Source: a virus
DNA: 42,717 nt
Strand: one strand, 5' to 3'
Virus record (IMG/VR): IMGVR_UViG_3300045965_000114
Location: 1 to 42,717 of that record
Of the stretch, positions 22,146-30,872 are shown piece after piece. The notes under the pieces are model-generated. The model did not search any database, had not been told where the DNA came from, and was given only the letters and a program-made list of their open reading frames with translations. The first letter of the stretch is position 1. Each line of letters opens with the position of its first letter. The position numbers were made by a program, and so were the translations under genes.

Positions 22146-22583
22146 TCATTGGAACGTCACGCCGGTCGCAGGCGACGGGGTCGTACAGGCCGGATCTGCC
22201 GAGCCGTTCGCGAGTTTCGTGCGGTCGACCGTGGGCGACGGGGCCTGGACCTGGACCGAGCTTTTCCCGCTGGTGGTGCGCGAAACGAGCGTGCCCGTGA
22301 AGGTCGCGACCGTACACGGCAGCACGGTCTGATTGGCCGTCTTGACGGCGATGGTGCCGCCGCCCTGCGGCTTGCTCGCGGGAATGGTCATCGTTTGCGA
22401 GGGGCCGCCCGTGCGCTGGTAGGTGAAGACGTGGTCTTGGAGGTCGGTCAACGGTTGGCCGCCGACGTAGGTCGTCGACTCGACAAAGACGAGGTCGAGC
22501 GTGCAGGTGTCGCCCGTACACGTGTAGGCGGCGGCCGGCGTCACGGCAAGGGCCAGCAGCAAGAGCGCAATGAGCAGCCTCAT
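22146..22583 (-). CDS. Signal-peptide-bearing protein ending at TGA within Fn3-like domain, 145 aa
   Basis: N-terminus MRLLIALLLLALAVTPAAA is a clear Sec signal with an AxA cleavage pattern. The mature part is beta-rich with Cys pairs (CTGDTCTLDL; VLPCTVATF). The last residues SPATGVTFQ are the opening of an Fn3-like domain that continues in frame after the TGA. It is ATGA-coupled to the gene upstream. One of seven signal-peptide genes in this phage. Export to the host envelope is inferred. Confidence 0.7.
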   Translation of the reverse strand: MRLLIALLLLALAVTPAAAYTCTGDTCTLDLVFVESTTYVGGQPLTDLQDHVFTYQRTGGPSQTMTIPASKPQGGGTIAVKTANQTVLPCTVATFTGTLVSRTTSGKSSVQVQAPSPTVDRTKLANGSADPACTTPSPATGVTFQ

Positions 22584-22885
22584 GCCAGCCCCCTCTCGAT
22601 CCTCTGGCGCTGCGCCTTCAGACCGTCGTAGCGACCAAGCAGCGCGAGGTCGGCCCCGAAGCGGTCAACGATTTCTGCGATGCGGCCGACCATGACGAGG
22701 GCTTGGAAATCTTGCCGCTCGCTGGTTGGCGCTTGCAAAATATCCGCGATCCTGGCGAGCGCCTCGAGCATCTCGTCGGCATACTCCTTGGACTCGGTTC
22801 GCGCCCGCATGCGCTCGTACACGCTGCGCCCCGTCGCGAGCTCGCGATCAATCTCGGCCAGGCGATGCTCGAGCGCCGTCGTCAT
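22580..22885 (-). CDS. Helical hypothetical protein, 101 aa
   Basis: Mostly alpha helix with charged residues, e.g. HRLAEIDRELATGRSVYERM and LARIADILQAPTSERQDF, which would form a coiled coil or helical bundle. The ATG at 22885 is ATGA-coupled to the HNH gene upstream, and the stop overlaps the signal-peptide gene's ATG. Located between portal and scaffold genes, so an assembly-related role is possible. Confidence 0.6.
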   Translation of the reverse strand: MTTALEHRLAEIDRELATGRSVYERMRARTESKEYADEMLEALARIADILQAPTSERQDFQALVMVGRIAEIVDRFGADLALLGRYDGLKAQRQRIERGLA

Positions 22886-23343
22886 CCTGTCTTCTCTCGG
22901 GTTGCCTCGTGCGGGCATGAGCCCCAAAACGTGCGGGCGAGATGACAGTTAAAGCAGAGGAGCCGAAATCCCTCGCGCGGAAAGTTGTGCTTTTTGAGCC
23001 ATCGGAGCACCGCAGCCGTATCGTTTTTGCTGGCTCCGATCTCGCGCCGATGAGCAGCACCGTCCGAGTTGACGTGATCTACGCTGAGAAACTCCGGCGT
23101 GGTTTCACCACAGCATGCGCACGCATCGCCATACGCAGCGAGCACTTCACGGCGCAGCACCCGGTGGCGATTGAGCGCGGCAGCCCTCGCTTTATCTTGG
23201 TGCCGGTAATACCACGCGACCGATTTGGCGCGATTGCACGCCTTGCACGCCCACCGCGAGCCACCGCGTTTGCCTGTCCGATCGTAAGTCTGATATTGCT
23301 CGGGCTGCAATGGCCCATGCAGGCGACAGACCGGGGGTTTCAT
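22882..23343 (-). CDS. HNH endonuclease with N-terminal zinc ribbon, 153 aa
   Basis: Two Cys pairs precede the core: near residues 6-7 (CRLHG) and WACKACNRAK. Then YGDACACCGETTPEFLSVDH, NSDGAAHR and CFNCHLARTF form a HNH-type zinc-bound nuclease. The ATG at 23343 overlaps the portal gene's stop as ATGA. It sits between portal and the following gene, a favoured homing site. Not a copy of the HNH_3 paralogues. Confidence 0.85.
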   Translation of the reverse strand: MKPPVCRLHGPLQPEQYQTYDRTGKRGGSRWACKACNRAKSVAWYYRHQDKARAAALNRHRVLRREVLAAYGDACACCGETTPEFLSVDHVNSDGAAHRREIGASKNDTAAVLRWLKKHNFPREGFRLLCFNCHLARTFWGSCPHEATREKTG

Positions 23344-25493
23344 TGCAAATCGGCTCCAGGGACGAGTGGCGTTTGCCGCCCCGCCCCACGAATGGCACCA
23401 TTGGCGGCCACTTCCGCCTGATTCGCCGGGATCATATTGCCCGCTTGCACCGCCGCCATCACGGCGGGGTCGGGCACGACGGATAGATAGAATGATTGAA
23501 TGTTCTTCACACCCATCGCGCGGGCAGCCTCGTTGAACACCTCGCGCACGTCGAGCACCTTGCCGTCCGGCCCCGGCTGCATCAGTTGCGGAATCCTCGC
23601 GGCGCCCTCGAGGATCTGCACCCAGACCTGCGCGAAGCGCGCGGGATCGGGGGGCGTCGTTCCGGAGTTCGGCACGTAGTCGAACGAGCCGCCGAGATCC
23701 GAGGGCTTGATGAGCAGGCGGTCGATCCCGCCCATTTCGCGCGCCATGTCGCCGGCGATCCGCACGAATTGATCGAGCTCGGTGAATTGCTGGCGATTGG
23801 AGATCGAGCGATAGGCCAGCGGCGTGAGGGCCTGCGCGTCCAGGAGCTTCGCGGTCATCGCCAAGCGCGCGGACGACCCCGCGATGACTTGCTGCACCTC
23901 GCCGAGCGTGCGCTCGTCGTCGGTGGTCTGACTCATCTGCGGGTCCGACGTAGCGGCTAGCCGCTGCGCCATGTCGAACAGCGCGTTGGTCGTCTGCAAA
24001 TGCCCCTTGGTCACGTCGACCCACGGCAATTGCTTCATCGCCGCCTCGATGGTGAGGCGACCCTCCATGACGGCCTTTTCCAAGGCGGCCGACCCACGAA
24101 TATGCCGCGATGGTCCTGGCTGTAAGAGATCTGCCTCTTCGACCAACGACGGCAGATAGATCACCGCGTCGTTGAGATGCTTGCGCACGTTCTCGATGTG
24201 CGAGTTCACGAGCCAATTGATCGTGCGCTGAATCCCCTCGAGGTTTTCGAGTTGGCCGGGATTGAACGACGCATGCTCGTCGGGCACGCTCTCACCGACC
24301 GAGTAGGAGAATTGCCCGTGCGCGTAGCCGTCCGGATGCGCGCGGACAATCACCGTCTCGTCGACCCACGCGAAGCACCAGATTTCCGGGCGCTCGCTCG
24401 GGCCGAGCTTCCACTCCTTCGGGATCAGCTTCACTTGCATGGAGTCCAGCCCGTAGAAGCCGCGATCGTCGCCTTCGGGCGCCTCGCGCAACTGGAAGTC
24501 GCCCATGTCGAAGCGATTGCGGCCGGTGCGCGTCTGCCCGTGCCCGGAGGCTTTTTGCAGATACTCCGTGTTGAAGTAGATGCCGCCGTTGGCCGTCGAG
24601 CGCTCTTTTAGGTGCATGGCGCCGCGATAGATCCGATGCCCGATAAACTCGCCTTGCTGCACCTGGGACACGGGAGCGCGCGGATCGGGCCAGAAGTGAA
24701 ACGGATCGACGGACTCCCAACGGTTGAACTCGCGAGTCACGCCCCACGTCTGGCGCGGGCGCAAGAGCGCGCCGAGACCCATGTACTCGAGTTGCTGGGC
24801 CATCGCCTGGATCTGGGGCGGCGGGGATTGCATCTTCCAGCCCTGCTCGACTTCCCAGCAGTCGTGAATGACGCCGATCCCGTACTTTTCCGCGTCCTGA
24901 CACATGGCATAGAGCGTGGTGAAGGCCGACATTTGCTGGAGGTCGTAGCCGAGCAGCGCTTCCATGAGCTTCGCAGACTTCACGTCCTCTGGCCCGCGCC
25001 CCTCGAGCTGGATCATCGGCTCGCGCGCCCCGAAGATCGTCATCAGTTGCGTCAGGCGCACGGTGAGAATCGCCAGCGACATCGGGACGACGATGGCCCG
25101 CTCGAACGGCATCTCGGCCTTGGTCGGGTCCGTCGAGCCGTCGCCGCGTTTCGCGCGCCGTGAGAGGTCAATGAACATCCGGCAGTGCTCGTCGACTTCA
25201 TCCCAGCGTTCGTACCGCTTGCCGATGTGGCGTTGCGAGAGCTCGCGCCGCGAGTTGAGTCGCGAGAGGATCTGCTGGTGCATCGGACTGCCGTAGCGCA
25301 GGAGTTCCTCGATCGGCGTCTGCTCCGCGCCCACCGTCGCGCCGCTTGGCTGGCCCTGGCCCGGCCGATAGACGATGGGCGGCCCCGAGCCGCCGGACCC
25401 GCCGCCCTGATCGGTGACGAGGGAGCCGACGCTGGTATCGCCGACGATGGGGACGACGCCGCCGCCCGAGCCGGGCAGAAGGGGAAGGGGCAT
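23340..25493 (-). CDS. Portal protein, 717 aa
   Basis: The Gly/Pro-rich N-terminal 60 residues are probably disordered. The portal core begins RYGSPMHQQILSRLNSRREL and continues through ERWDEVDEHCRMFIDLSRR, IVVPMSLAILTVRLTQLMTI, CQDAEKYGIGVIHDCWEVEQ and VDPFHFWPDPRAPVS. C-terminal helices follow (SVVPDPAVMAAVQAG). The gene order portal, scaffold, capsid is standard. It forms the 12-fold vertex ring through which DNA is packaged and ejected. Confidence 0.85.
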   Translation of the reverse strand: MPLPLLPGSGGGVVPIVGDTSVGSLVTDQGGGSGGSGPPIVYRPGQGQPSGATVGAEQTPIEELLRYGSPMHQQILSRLNSRRELSQRHIGKRYERWDEVDEHCRMFIDLSRRAKRGDGSTDPTKAEMPFERAIVVPMSLAILTVRLTQLMTIFGAREPMIQLEGRGPEDVKSAKLMEALLGYDLQQMSAFTTLYAMCQDAEKYGIGVIHDCWEVEQGWKMQSPPPQIQAMAQQLEYMGLGALLRPRQTWGVTREFNRWESVDPFHFWPDPRAPVSQVQQGEFIGHRIYRGAMHLKERSTANGGIYFNTEYLQKASGHGQTRTGRNRFDMGDFQLREAPEGDDRGFYGLDSMQVKLIPKEWKLGPSERPEIWCFAWVDETVIVRAHPDGYAHGQFSYSVGESVPDEHASFNPGQLENLEGIQRTINWLVNSHIENVRKHLNDAVIYLPSLVEEADLLQPGPSRHIRGSAALEKAVMEGRLTIEAAMKQLPWVDVTKGHLQTTNALFDMAQRLAATSDPQMSQTTDDERTLGEVQQVIAGSSARLAMTAKLLDAQALTPLAYRSISNRQQFTELDQFVRIAGDMAREMGGIDRLLIKPSDLGGSFDYVPNSGTTPPDPARFAQVWVQILEGAARIPQLMQPGPDGKVLDVREVFNEAARAMGVKNIQSFYLSVVPDPAVMAAVQAGNMIPANQAEVAANGAIRGAGRQTPLVPGADLQ

Positions 25494-25891
25494 TAGCGTG
25501 TCGCCTCCGCTTTGACCCAGATGCGCTTGTCGAGGTCGGGCGTCCAGCCAGCGCGAATGTCGTCGGCGGTCAGACCCACGTCCGCGCCCGCTGCGACGAT
25601 GGCCGCGTTGAGTTCCGCGTTCTTCACGTCCTGATCGCGACGTGTGAGTTGCGTTTGCACGCGCAGCGCCTCTTGCTGCGCCGAGAGTTTCAAGAGCGCC
25701 TGCTCGAACAACTGGCGCTCCGCGTAGAGTTTGCCGAGGCGCAGCACGTCGAGTTCGCTGATCGCTTTCGGCGTCTCGCGACCGGGATCGGCCTTCTGCG
25801 CGTAGCCGCCCGTCGCGGCGAGGAGCAGGATGAACCCGATCAGCGCCGCGTAGCCGAGGACGTAGAGCGCGAGCTGGCGGCGCAGCCTCAT
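25493..25891 (-). CDS. N-anchored helical protein, 132 aa
   Basis: Begins with a basic stretch and hydrophobic run MRLRRQLALYVLGYAALIGF (residues 1-30) that ends in GGYAQ, either a signal anchor or a cleavable signal. The rest is a long charged helix (LAERQLFEQALLKLSAQQEA-like) with a coiled-coil character. TAATG coupling to the portal gene, ATGA at 25891. It belongs to the signal-peptide block. Confidence 0.6.
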   Translation of the reverse strand: MRLRRQLALYVLGYAALIGFILLLAATGGYAQKADPGRETPKAISELDVLRLGKLYAERQLFEQALLKLSAQQEALRVQTQLTRRDQDVKNAELNAAIVAAGADVGLTADDIRAGWTPDLDKRIWVKAEATR

Positions 25892-27978
25892 GGCGTCGGA
25901 AACCGCGAGCCGAAGCGCCCGATGTTCGCCGGGCTCACCGCCCCGCCGCAGCACGTGCCGCCGCCGAAATTCTCGAGCGTCATCGGCTGCGTGCCGCCAA
26001 AGCCAATCATGCTCGGCGCCACAATGGGAAAGTTGTTGTCGATGACGCTCGCGATGCGATACCAGTTACCGTCCGTATATTTCCAGTACACGGTGATGGT
26101 CTGGAGCGCGCTCACGCGAACCCCGTAACTCTGCCCATCGGCGACGTCAGCCCCCAGATCCACATCGGGAATCACCGTGCTGAGGGCGCCCGCCCCATCG
26201 GCCCGCATCACCCGGAGCTTGGCGTTGGCCCCCGCCGCGCGCGTGAGCATCAGCCGATACTGGTTGTTGTCCGTGGTATCGGTCGCGCCAAAGACCAGAA
26301 TCGTCGACGGCCCGCCCAGCCCGGGGATCGTCGGCACCGTCCCGAAGACTTCGTGCGGACCCGTGGCCGTCGCCGCCGTGTGGAGGTTGCGCGCAAACGA
26401 GGCGGGCGCCGCGGCCTGATTGCTGACGATCGACCAGAGCGCCCCGATGGTGGCCGTGTAGGTCGCCCCGACCGGGCCGTTGGCGCGATCGAATGTGTCG
26501 AGCACGAGGGTCGAGGGGAAATCGGTCACCACCGGGAAATCCGGGGTGAAGGTGCCCGCGCGATTACACGCCGCCGGGATCGGGCCGTAGCGGCTCGCGA
26601 TCTCGCTCGTCACCGTCGCGGCCTCGTACCCGGCGCCCGCGCCGCCCTGGAGCGCCGTGCCGCCCGTGCCGGCCGTCCGCGCCCGCGCCAAGGCCGCTTT
26701 GATGCGCGTGTCCATGCGCCAGGGCCAGAGCGCCTGCGTGGCGGTCGACGAGCCGAGCACGCCGTTCGTGTATTCGTAGCAGTTGCGCGCGCCGTTCGCG
26801 GCGCCCAGCGTGCCCGTATAGAAGTTGGGACAGCTATTGATGTCGGTGCAGTCGTTCGCCGGGATGCCGTTGGTGATCGTAAAGGCCGACCCGAACGCGC
26901 CGGTCACGGCGGACGCATTACCGGATGCTTGGCGAAGCCCCGTAATCCGATCCACGGTTTTCGCCGTGCAGGCGGCCCCGCAGCCAAAGGAAAACGGTTG
27001 CCCGCCACTGCCCGTCTGGGAGCGCGCATCCGAGAAAATGTCACGATACTCACGCGGCCCCCCCGTGCCGGTGCTATCCGAATCGTAGACGAATGCGATG
27101 TCGGTGGCCGTATTCGTGCCAGTAAATCCGGCGTAGCCGTAGAGAATCATGCCGTAGAACTTATCGAGCGTGTCGGTGAAGCCCCGCTGAATCAGCCCGC
27201 CAAACAGCGGGCGCGTCACGCCAAAGGTCTGCTGCTCCGGGTCCCAGACGGTAATGACATTCTCATAGATGTTGCCGCCGCTGCCGTTGCCCGCCGCCCC
27301 GAAGTAGGACGCCTGCAAGGTCATCCCGTCCTGCGACGGATCGCTATTGCCCTCGTAGCGAATCCAGACCCGCCGAAACCGATTATTCGTCGTGGAGCCG
27401 CCGGAATTATACGTGTTCATCGTGTTGCGGCCGGTGCCGACGATGGCGACGTCTTCGACCGTCAGGTTCGCGTTGCTGATCCACGTCACGACGTGACAGC
27501 AGGGGCCGGACCCACTCGGCTTTTTCGTGTTGGAGAACGTCACCCGCTGCACGGTGAGATTCGTGGTCAGCCGCGCGCCTTGCCCGTCGAGGGAGTTGCC
27601 CGAATCAAACCCTTGGAAGGTGAGATAGCTGCTGTTCTCGAGCCAGAATCCTGTGCGCACGAATTCGCCGTCGAAGACCACCCCGCCGTCGTTCCGGGCT
27701 TTGACGGTGAGGACGGCGCCCGCCGTGCACGTCTTGTTGCTGAACCACGGATAGATCGTGTAGTTGGCGCCCTTGTAGATGCCGTCACCCGCGCCGGTCC
27801 CGAGCAATTCGATCGTATCCCCGCAGGCCGCCAGGCTTGCCGCGCGACGGACAGAACAGGGCGCGGCATCCGTACAGGCTCCCGCCGTATCGTTGCCCGT
27901 CGGGGCCGCGACCAGCGTCGCGGCCCCGACGGGCAACGATACGGCGAGCAGCAGCGCGAGGAGCAGCCCGAGGATCAT
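25888..27978 (-). CDS. Exported beta-helix (tailspike/polysaccharide-lyase-like) protein, 696 aa
   Basis: MILGLLLALLLAVSLPVGAA is a Sec signal. The mature part (to about 430) is Asn/Gly/Thr-rich with short repeated strands such as NLTVQRVTFSN, NLTVEDVAIVGTG and FRRVWIRYEG, the pattern of a right-handed parallel beta-helix. The C-terminal 200 residues form a second beta-sandwich (WYRIASVIDNNFPIV, GYGVRVSAL-like). A tailspike-like role is likely, but a signal peptide is odd for a virion protein. ATGA coupling fixes the start at 27978. A long inverted repeat lies in codons 12-33. Confidence 0.7.
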   Translation of the reverse strand: MILGLLLALLLAVSLPVGAATLVAAPTGNDTAGACTDAAPCSVRRAASLAACGDTIELLGTGAGDGIYKGANYTIYPWFSNKTCTAGAVLTVKARNDGGVVFDGEFVRTGFWLENSSYLTFQGFDSGNSLDGQGARLTTNLTVQRVTFSNTKKPSGSGPCCHVVTWISNANLTVEDVAIVGTGRNTMNTYNSGGSTTNNRFRRVWIRYEGNSDPSQDGMTLQASYFGAAGNGSGGNIYENVITVWDPEQQTFGVTRPLFGGLIQRGFTDTLDKFYGMILYGYAGFTGTNTATDIAFVYDSDSTGTGGPREYRDIFSDARSQTGSGGQPFSFGCGAACTAKTVDRITGLRQASGNASAVTGAFGSAFTITNGIPANDCTDINSCPNFYTGTLGAANGARNCYEYTNGVLGSSTATQALWPWRMDTRIKAALARARTAGTGGTALQGGAGAGYEAATVTSEIASRYGPIPAACNRAGTFTPDFPVVTDFPSTLVLDTFDRANGPVGATYTATIGALWSIVSNQAAAPASFARNLHTAATATGPHEVFGTVPTIPGLGGPSTILVFGATDTTDNNQYRLMLTRAAGANAKLRVMRADGAGALSTVIPDVDLGADVADGQSYGVRVSALQTITVYWKYTDGNWYRIASVIDNNFPIVAPSMIGFGGTQPMTLENFGGGTCCGGAVSPANIGRFGSRFPTP
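27881..27944. repeat. 30-bp perfect inverted repeat with 4-nt loop
   Basis: Arms at 27881-27910 and 27915-27944 are perfectly complementary, flanking the loop CAGC (27911-27914). Arms begin CGCCGTATCG at the left and end CGATACGGCG at the right. It lies 33 nt inside the beta-helix gene, covering the end of the signal peptide. The mRNA would form a 64-nt hairpin. Confidence 0.9.
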
Positions 27979-28733
27979 TCGATCACTTTGGGATCCGACC
28001 CGCACCCGACGCAGCGCTGCCGCACGCCGACCGCCGTCGCTTCTTTCCACGTGGAGATCCCGGAGACCGCGCGCGTGGCGACGTTCGTCGTCCACGTGTA
28101 GGCGTACGTCCCGGTCGCGGCCACGACCCGGCTTCCGGTGATGAGGCCCTCAGTATCGCCATCGCTCGCGATATTGGTCCGCTCCGTCCAGCCCGCGCCG
28201 GTATCGGTCGTGAACGTCGAGGCGTCCGTCGTACTCCCGAACCCAAGCAGGAGCTCATTCGCCTGCGCCGTCGTCGCGGTGCTCGTCGAGGAGTGCGCGG
28301 TGCAGCAACTCACCGCGTCGATCCCGGTTTGGGTCTGATCCAGCGGGGATGCGGCCGCGCCGCTCACCTCCAGCACGCTGATCGTGGCGTAGACGCCGGC
28401 ACTCGCGTGATTGGACGTGAAGGTGTGCGTCGCGCCCCCCGTGCCGCCCGCGGTGGCATACTGCATGGCGAAGGCGCTTCCGGAGGCAAATTCAGCAATG
28501 ACGAGGCCGTACGGATTGCTGTGGCTATCCGTGATCGACGTATGGTCGCCCGTCGTGCAGCAAAACCCGACACTGACCACGAACAGATGGCCGGTCGTCG
28601 ACGCGATCGATGGCGTCGTGCAGCTCGCCGAAGGCTCGCTCGAGCAATTCGTTTCCTGCACGACGGCGATCGCCGCCTGCGCGGGCCACGCCGCGAGTAG
28701 GACCAGGAGCACGACGGCGCCGAGGAGTCTCAT
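27975..28733 (-). CDS. Exported hypothetical protein, 252 aa
   Basis: Clear Sec signal MRLLGAVVLLVLLAAWPAQA. The mature part is Thr/Ser/Gly-rich with several CC and C pairs and beta-rich segments: GHLFVVSVGFCCTTGDHTS, SVLEVSGAAASPLDQT, TTAQANELLLGFGS and a C-terminal cap RQRCVGCGSD. Reads like an Ig/jelly-roll-type surface protein. ATGA overlaps join it to its neighbours. Surface or periplasmic display is inferred. Confidence 0.65.
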   Translation of the reverse strand: MRLLGAVVLLVLLAAWPAQAAIAVVQETNCSSEPSASCTTPSIASTTGHLFVVSVGFCCTTGDHTSITDSHSNPYGLVIAEFASGSAFAMQYATAGGTGGATHTFTSNHASAGVYATISVLEVSGAAASPLDQTQTGIDAVSCCTAHSSTSTATTAQANELLLGFGSTTDASTFTTDTGAGWTERTNIASDGDTEGLITGSRVVAATGTYAYTWTTNVATRAVSGISTWKEATAVGVRQRCVGCGSDPKVIE

Positions 28734-29182
28734 CGCGTGATCGACGTCACCACCAGCGCGAAGCGCACGGTGCCCCCGATGGTCGCCTTGCCGCGGAGCC
28801 GCCGATTGGGATTCGTGGCGTCCCGCCAGAACGGCCCGCCGCCAAACGTGGCCATCTCGCGGGTTTGCGTCGTGCCGGTTTTCTTGTCGAGCACCTTCGG
28901 CCCGGCCGGGCGCGTAAACGATCCCACCGGCCGCCAACTGTTCCCCCCGTCCAAGGACCCCTCGAGGGCGGCGGTCATCAGCGGAAGCGGCCCCGTCGCC
29001 TCGGTGAGATCCATGCGCGCCTCGAGACCGATCACGTTCGTGGACACCGTCACCGGCGAAAAACTGTAGTCGCCGGCCCCGCGCGTCTGCATCGGCAGCG
29101 CCGTCTGCGGCGGGAGCTTCGCGGCGTCGGCCGGGACCACGGTCGCGGCGAGGAGCCCGAGCGCCACGACCCAGCGACGCAC
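28730..29182 (-). CDS. Exported small beta protein, 150 aa
   Basis: GTG start at 29182. The N-terminus RRWVVALGLLAATVVPADA is a Sec signal. The mature part is beta-rich with LEGSLDGGNSWRPVGSF and FALVVTSITR. One of the consecutive signal-peptide genes between terminase and portal. The function is unknown. Confidence 0.65.
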   Translation of the reverse strand: MRRWVVALGLLAATVVPADAAKLPPQTALPMQTRGAGDYSFSPVTVSTNVIGLEARMDLTEATGPLPLMTAALEGSLDGGNSWRPVGSFTRPAGPKVLDKKTGTTQTREMATFGGGPFWRDATNPNRRLRGKATIGGTVRFALVVTSITR

Positions 29183-29185
29183 GCG

Positions 29186-30385
29186 CTACTCTTTCGTCTT
29201 GTAGCCGCTCACGGTGACGGCCAACGTCGTCACCCCCGTGTCGGCCTTGAAGCCAAACGCCTTGTTGGTCGACCCGCAGATGGGCGTCGTGAACCGCCCC
29301 TGGTTGCCGCCTTTATTCGGCGCGCTCAACGCCTCGGTCAAATCCGCAGGCGTCCCGCCCACGTCGTCGCGAAAGCGAAACGTCGTGTCGGTCGCCGACG
29401 AATTACTCACCGCCCAATCCGTCACGCAGAAACTCACGCCCGCCCCGAGCGCCGCCACCAGCGACGTATCCGCCGTGCCCGTCGCCGTCGCCTTGCCTTT
29501 CGTCCAGTCGCCCTTCGGCGCATTCACCTGCATGATCTGCTGCCCCGCCGCCGCGTACGTCGCCCGCATCCCCGTCCCGTTCGATCCCAGCGTCATCGTC
29601 GACGGCGTCAGCACGACCGCCCCGTAATTCAGCGCCACCGTCTGCGCCACCGCCGCGGAGCCGAGCGTCAGGTTCCCGTTCTCCGTCACCGTGACCGAGC
29701 CGTTGTCCACCGTGACGTGAATCGAGCGCGCCGAGGAATCGCCGACCGGCATCGTGTTCGTGCCGTCCGACGGCATGAGGGGACGGACAACCAACCCCAC
29801 GTCGGACGCGCCGACGAGCCCCGTGCGCCCACGCAGCGCCACGAGGTTCGTGCCGTCGGTGACGCCAATCGGCGTCCCCGTCGAGGGGAAGGCCGCGCCG
29901 AACGACGGCGACGGGGTTGACGAGCATCCCGAATCGCAGATCACGTGCCCGATGACATTCGTGCCGCTCGGCAATGACGTCGTGATCGTCGTCTGCACCG
30001 GCGTCATCGACGCCACGCCTTGAATCGTGATGACGTCCGCCGACGCCGTGCCCGCCGTGCCGAGCGCCGGTTGCTTCGCTGCCGTCGCCGCGCCCGCCGG
30101 CAACGCCGTGCTCGAGACCGTCACGTTGATCGACCCCGTCGCGTCGACCGTGATGCAGCGATCCGCCGTGGTCTTGTCGCAGATCGTGAGCGCCTGCTGG
30201 TGCGCCCCGCCGCCCGGCGTGTAGGTCTTGAACGTCGGCGAGCCGAGCGTCTGCCCGCTCGCGCTGGTCATGATGTCCGCCCACGCCGACGAGCACATGC
30301 CAAGCGAGAGCACCGCAAGGGCGAGGATCCCCGTCGCGATCAGGCCGAGACCCGCGTGAAACCACCCGCGCTCACTCATGGGCAT
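29186..30385 (-). CDS. Exported Thr/Ala/Gly-rich protein, 399 aa
   Basis: Residues 3-37 are SERGWFHAGLGLIATGILAL plus AVLSLGMCSSAWA, a signal or anchor. The mature part has repeated strand patterns (SVTVTENGNLTLGSAAV, TVALNYGAVVLTPSTMTL), typical of beta-sandwich or beta-helix appendage domains. A second ATG at 30379 is possible. Cys pairs at CDKTTADRC and CDSGC suggest disulfides outside the cytosol. Possibly an adhesin-like or appendage partner. Confidence 0.65.
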   Translation of the reverse strand: MPMSERGWFHAGLGLIATGILALAVLSLGMCSSAWADIMTSASGQTLGSPTFKTYTPGGGAHQQALTICDKTTADRCITVDATGSINVTVSSTALPAGAATAAKQPALGTAGTASADVITIQGVASMTPVQTTITTSLPSGTNVIGHVICDSGCSSTPSPSFGAAFPSTGTPIGVTDGTNLVALRGRTGLVGASDVGLVVRPLMPSDGTNTMPVGDSSARSIHVTVDNGSVTVTENGNLTLGSAAVAQTVALNYGAVVLTPSTMTLGSNGTGMRATYAAAGQQIMQVNAPKGDWTKGKATATGTADTSLVAALGAGVSFCVTDWAVSNSSATDTTFRFRDDVGGTPADLTEALSAPNKGGNQGRFTTPICGSTNKAFGFKADTGVTTLAVTVSGYKTKE

Positions 30386-30386
30386 C

Positions 30387-30872
30387 TCAGGGGGCGGTAA
30401 ACCCGATGATCGCGCCCCGCGCCAGATTCGTCGCCGCCCCGATCACGCACAACGCATTGCCGCTGACCAGCCGGATCGGGAGGTTGAACGTGATTTGCAA
30501 CGGCGTCGACGCGCTCCCCGGATACACGTTCGTCAGCGTCGGCGACGCCACCCCCGGCTGCGGAAACACCCCGAGCGTCGACGTGCCGCAATTCGTCCCC
30601 GTCCCCTGCCGCAACGCAAAACTTCCCGCCGTGCTCGTCGAGCTCACCAGCACGATCATCGTCACGTAATGCGCCGACCCGCTCGCCGGCGCCGCGACAA
30701 TCTCCGTCAGCGTCGCCCCGATGTCCCCCACGTTCGCCGCGAAGCGGTTGGGATGATCGAGGATCGTGCGTCCCGTCTGCGCGTCGGTGGTCGGAACGCC
30801 CAACGCACACGCGCCCAGGAGTAGCGCTATCAGGACGCGGCCAACCCGCGTTGAGCGTCCCGTCTCTCTCAT
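30387..30872 (-). CDS. Exported small beta protein, 161 aa
   Basis: Starts MRETGRSTRVGRVLIALLLG, with a basic n-region, hydrophobic stretch ACALGVPTTDA and a likely cleavage, a Sec signal. The mature part is beta-rich, with HYVTMIVLVSSTSTAGSFAL and LCVIGAATNLARGAII. ATGA-coupled at 30872. Two Cys (CGTSTLG, LCVI) could pair. The function is unknown. Confidence 0.65.
   Translation of the reverse strand: MRETGRSTRVGRVLIALLLGACALGVPTTDAQTGRTILDHPNRFAANVGDIGATLTEIVAAPASGSAHYVTMIVLVSSTSTAGSFALRQGTGTNCGTSTLGVFPQPGVASPTLTNVYPGSASTPLQITFNLPIRLVSGNALCVIGAATNLARGAIIGFTAP

Noticed and set aside
21886-22149. ATGA-linked 87-codon frame after the exported protein at 22146
   Set aside because: Very Arg/Gly-rich and lacks protein-like patterning, whereas the competing frame in the same DNA continues a recognisable Fn3-like domain. 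Kept in mind because of the ATGA overlap.
26353-28101. 582-codon plus-strand open frame opposite the beta-helix gene
   Set aside because: Arg/Ala/Gly-rich shadow of the minus-strand gene; the shared palindrome makes a signal-peptide-like string appear on both strands.
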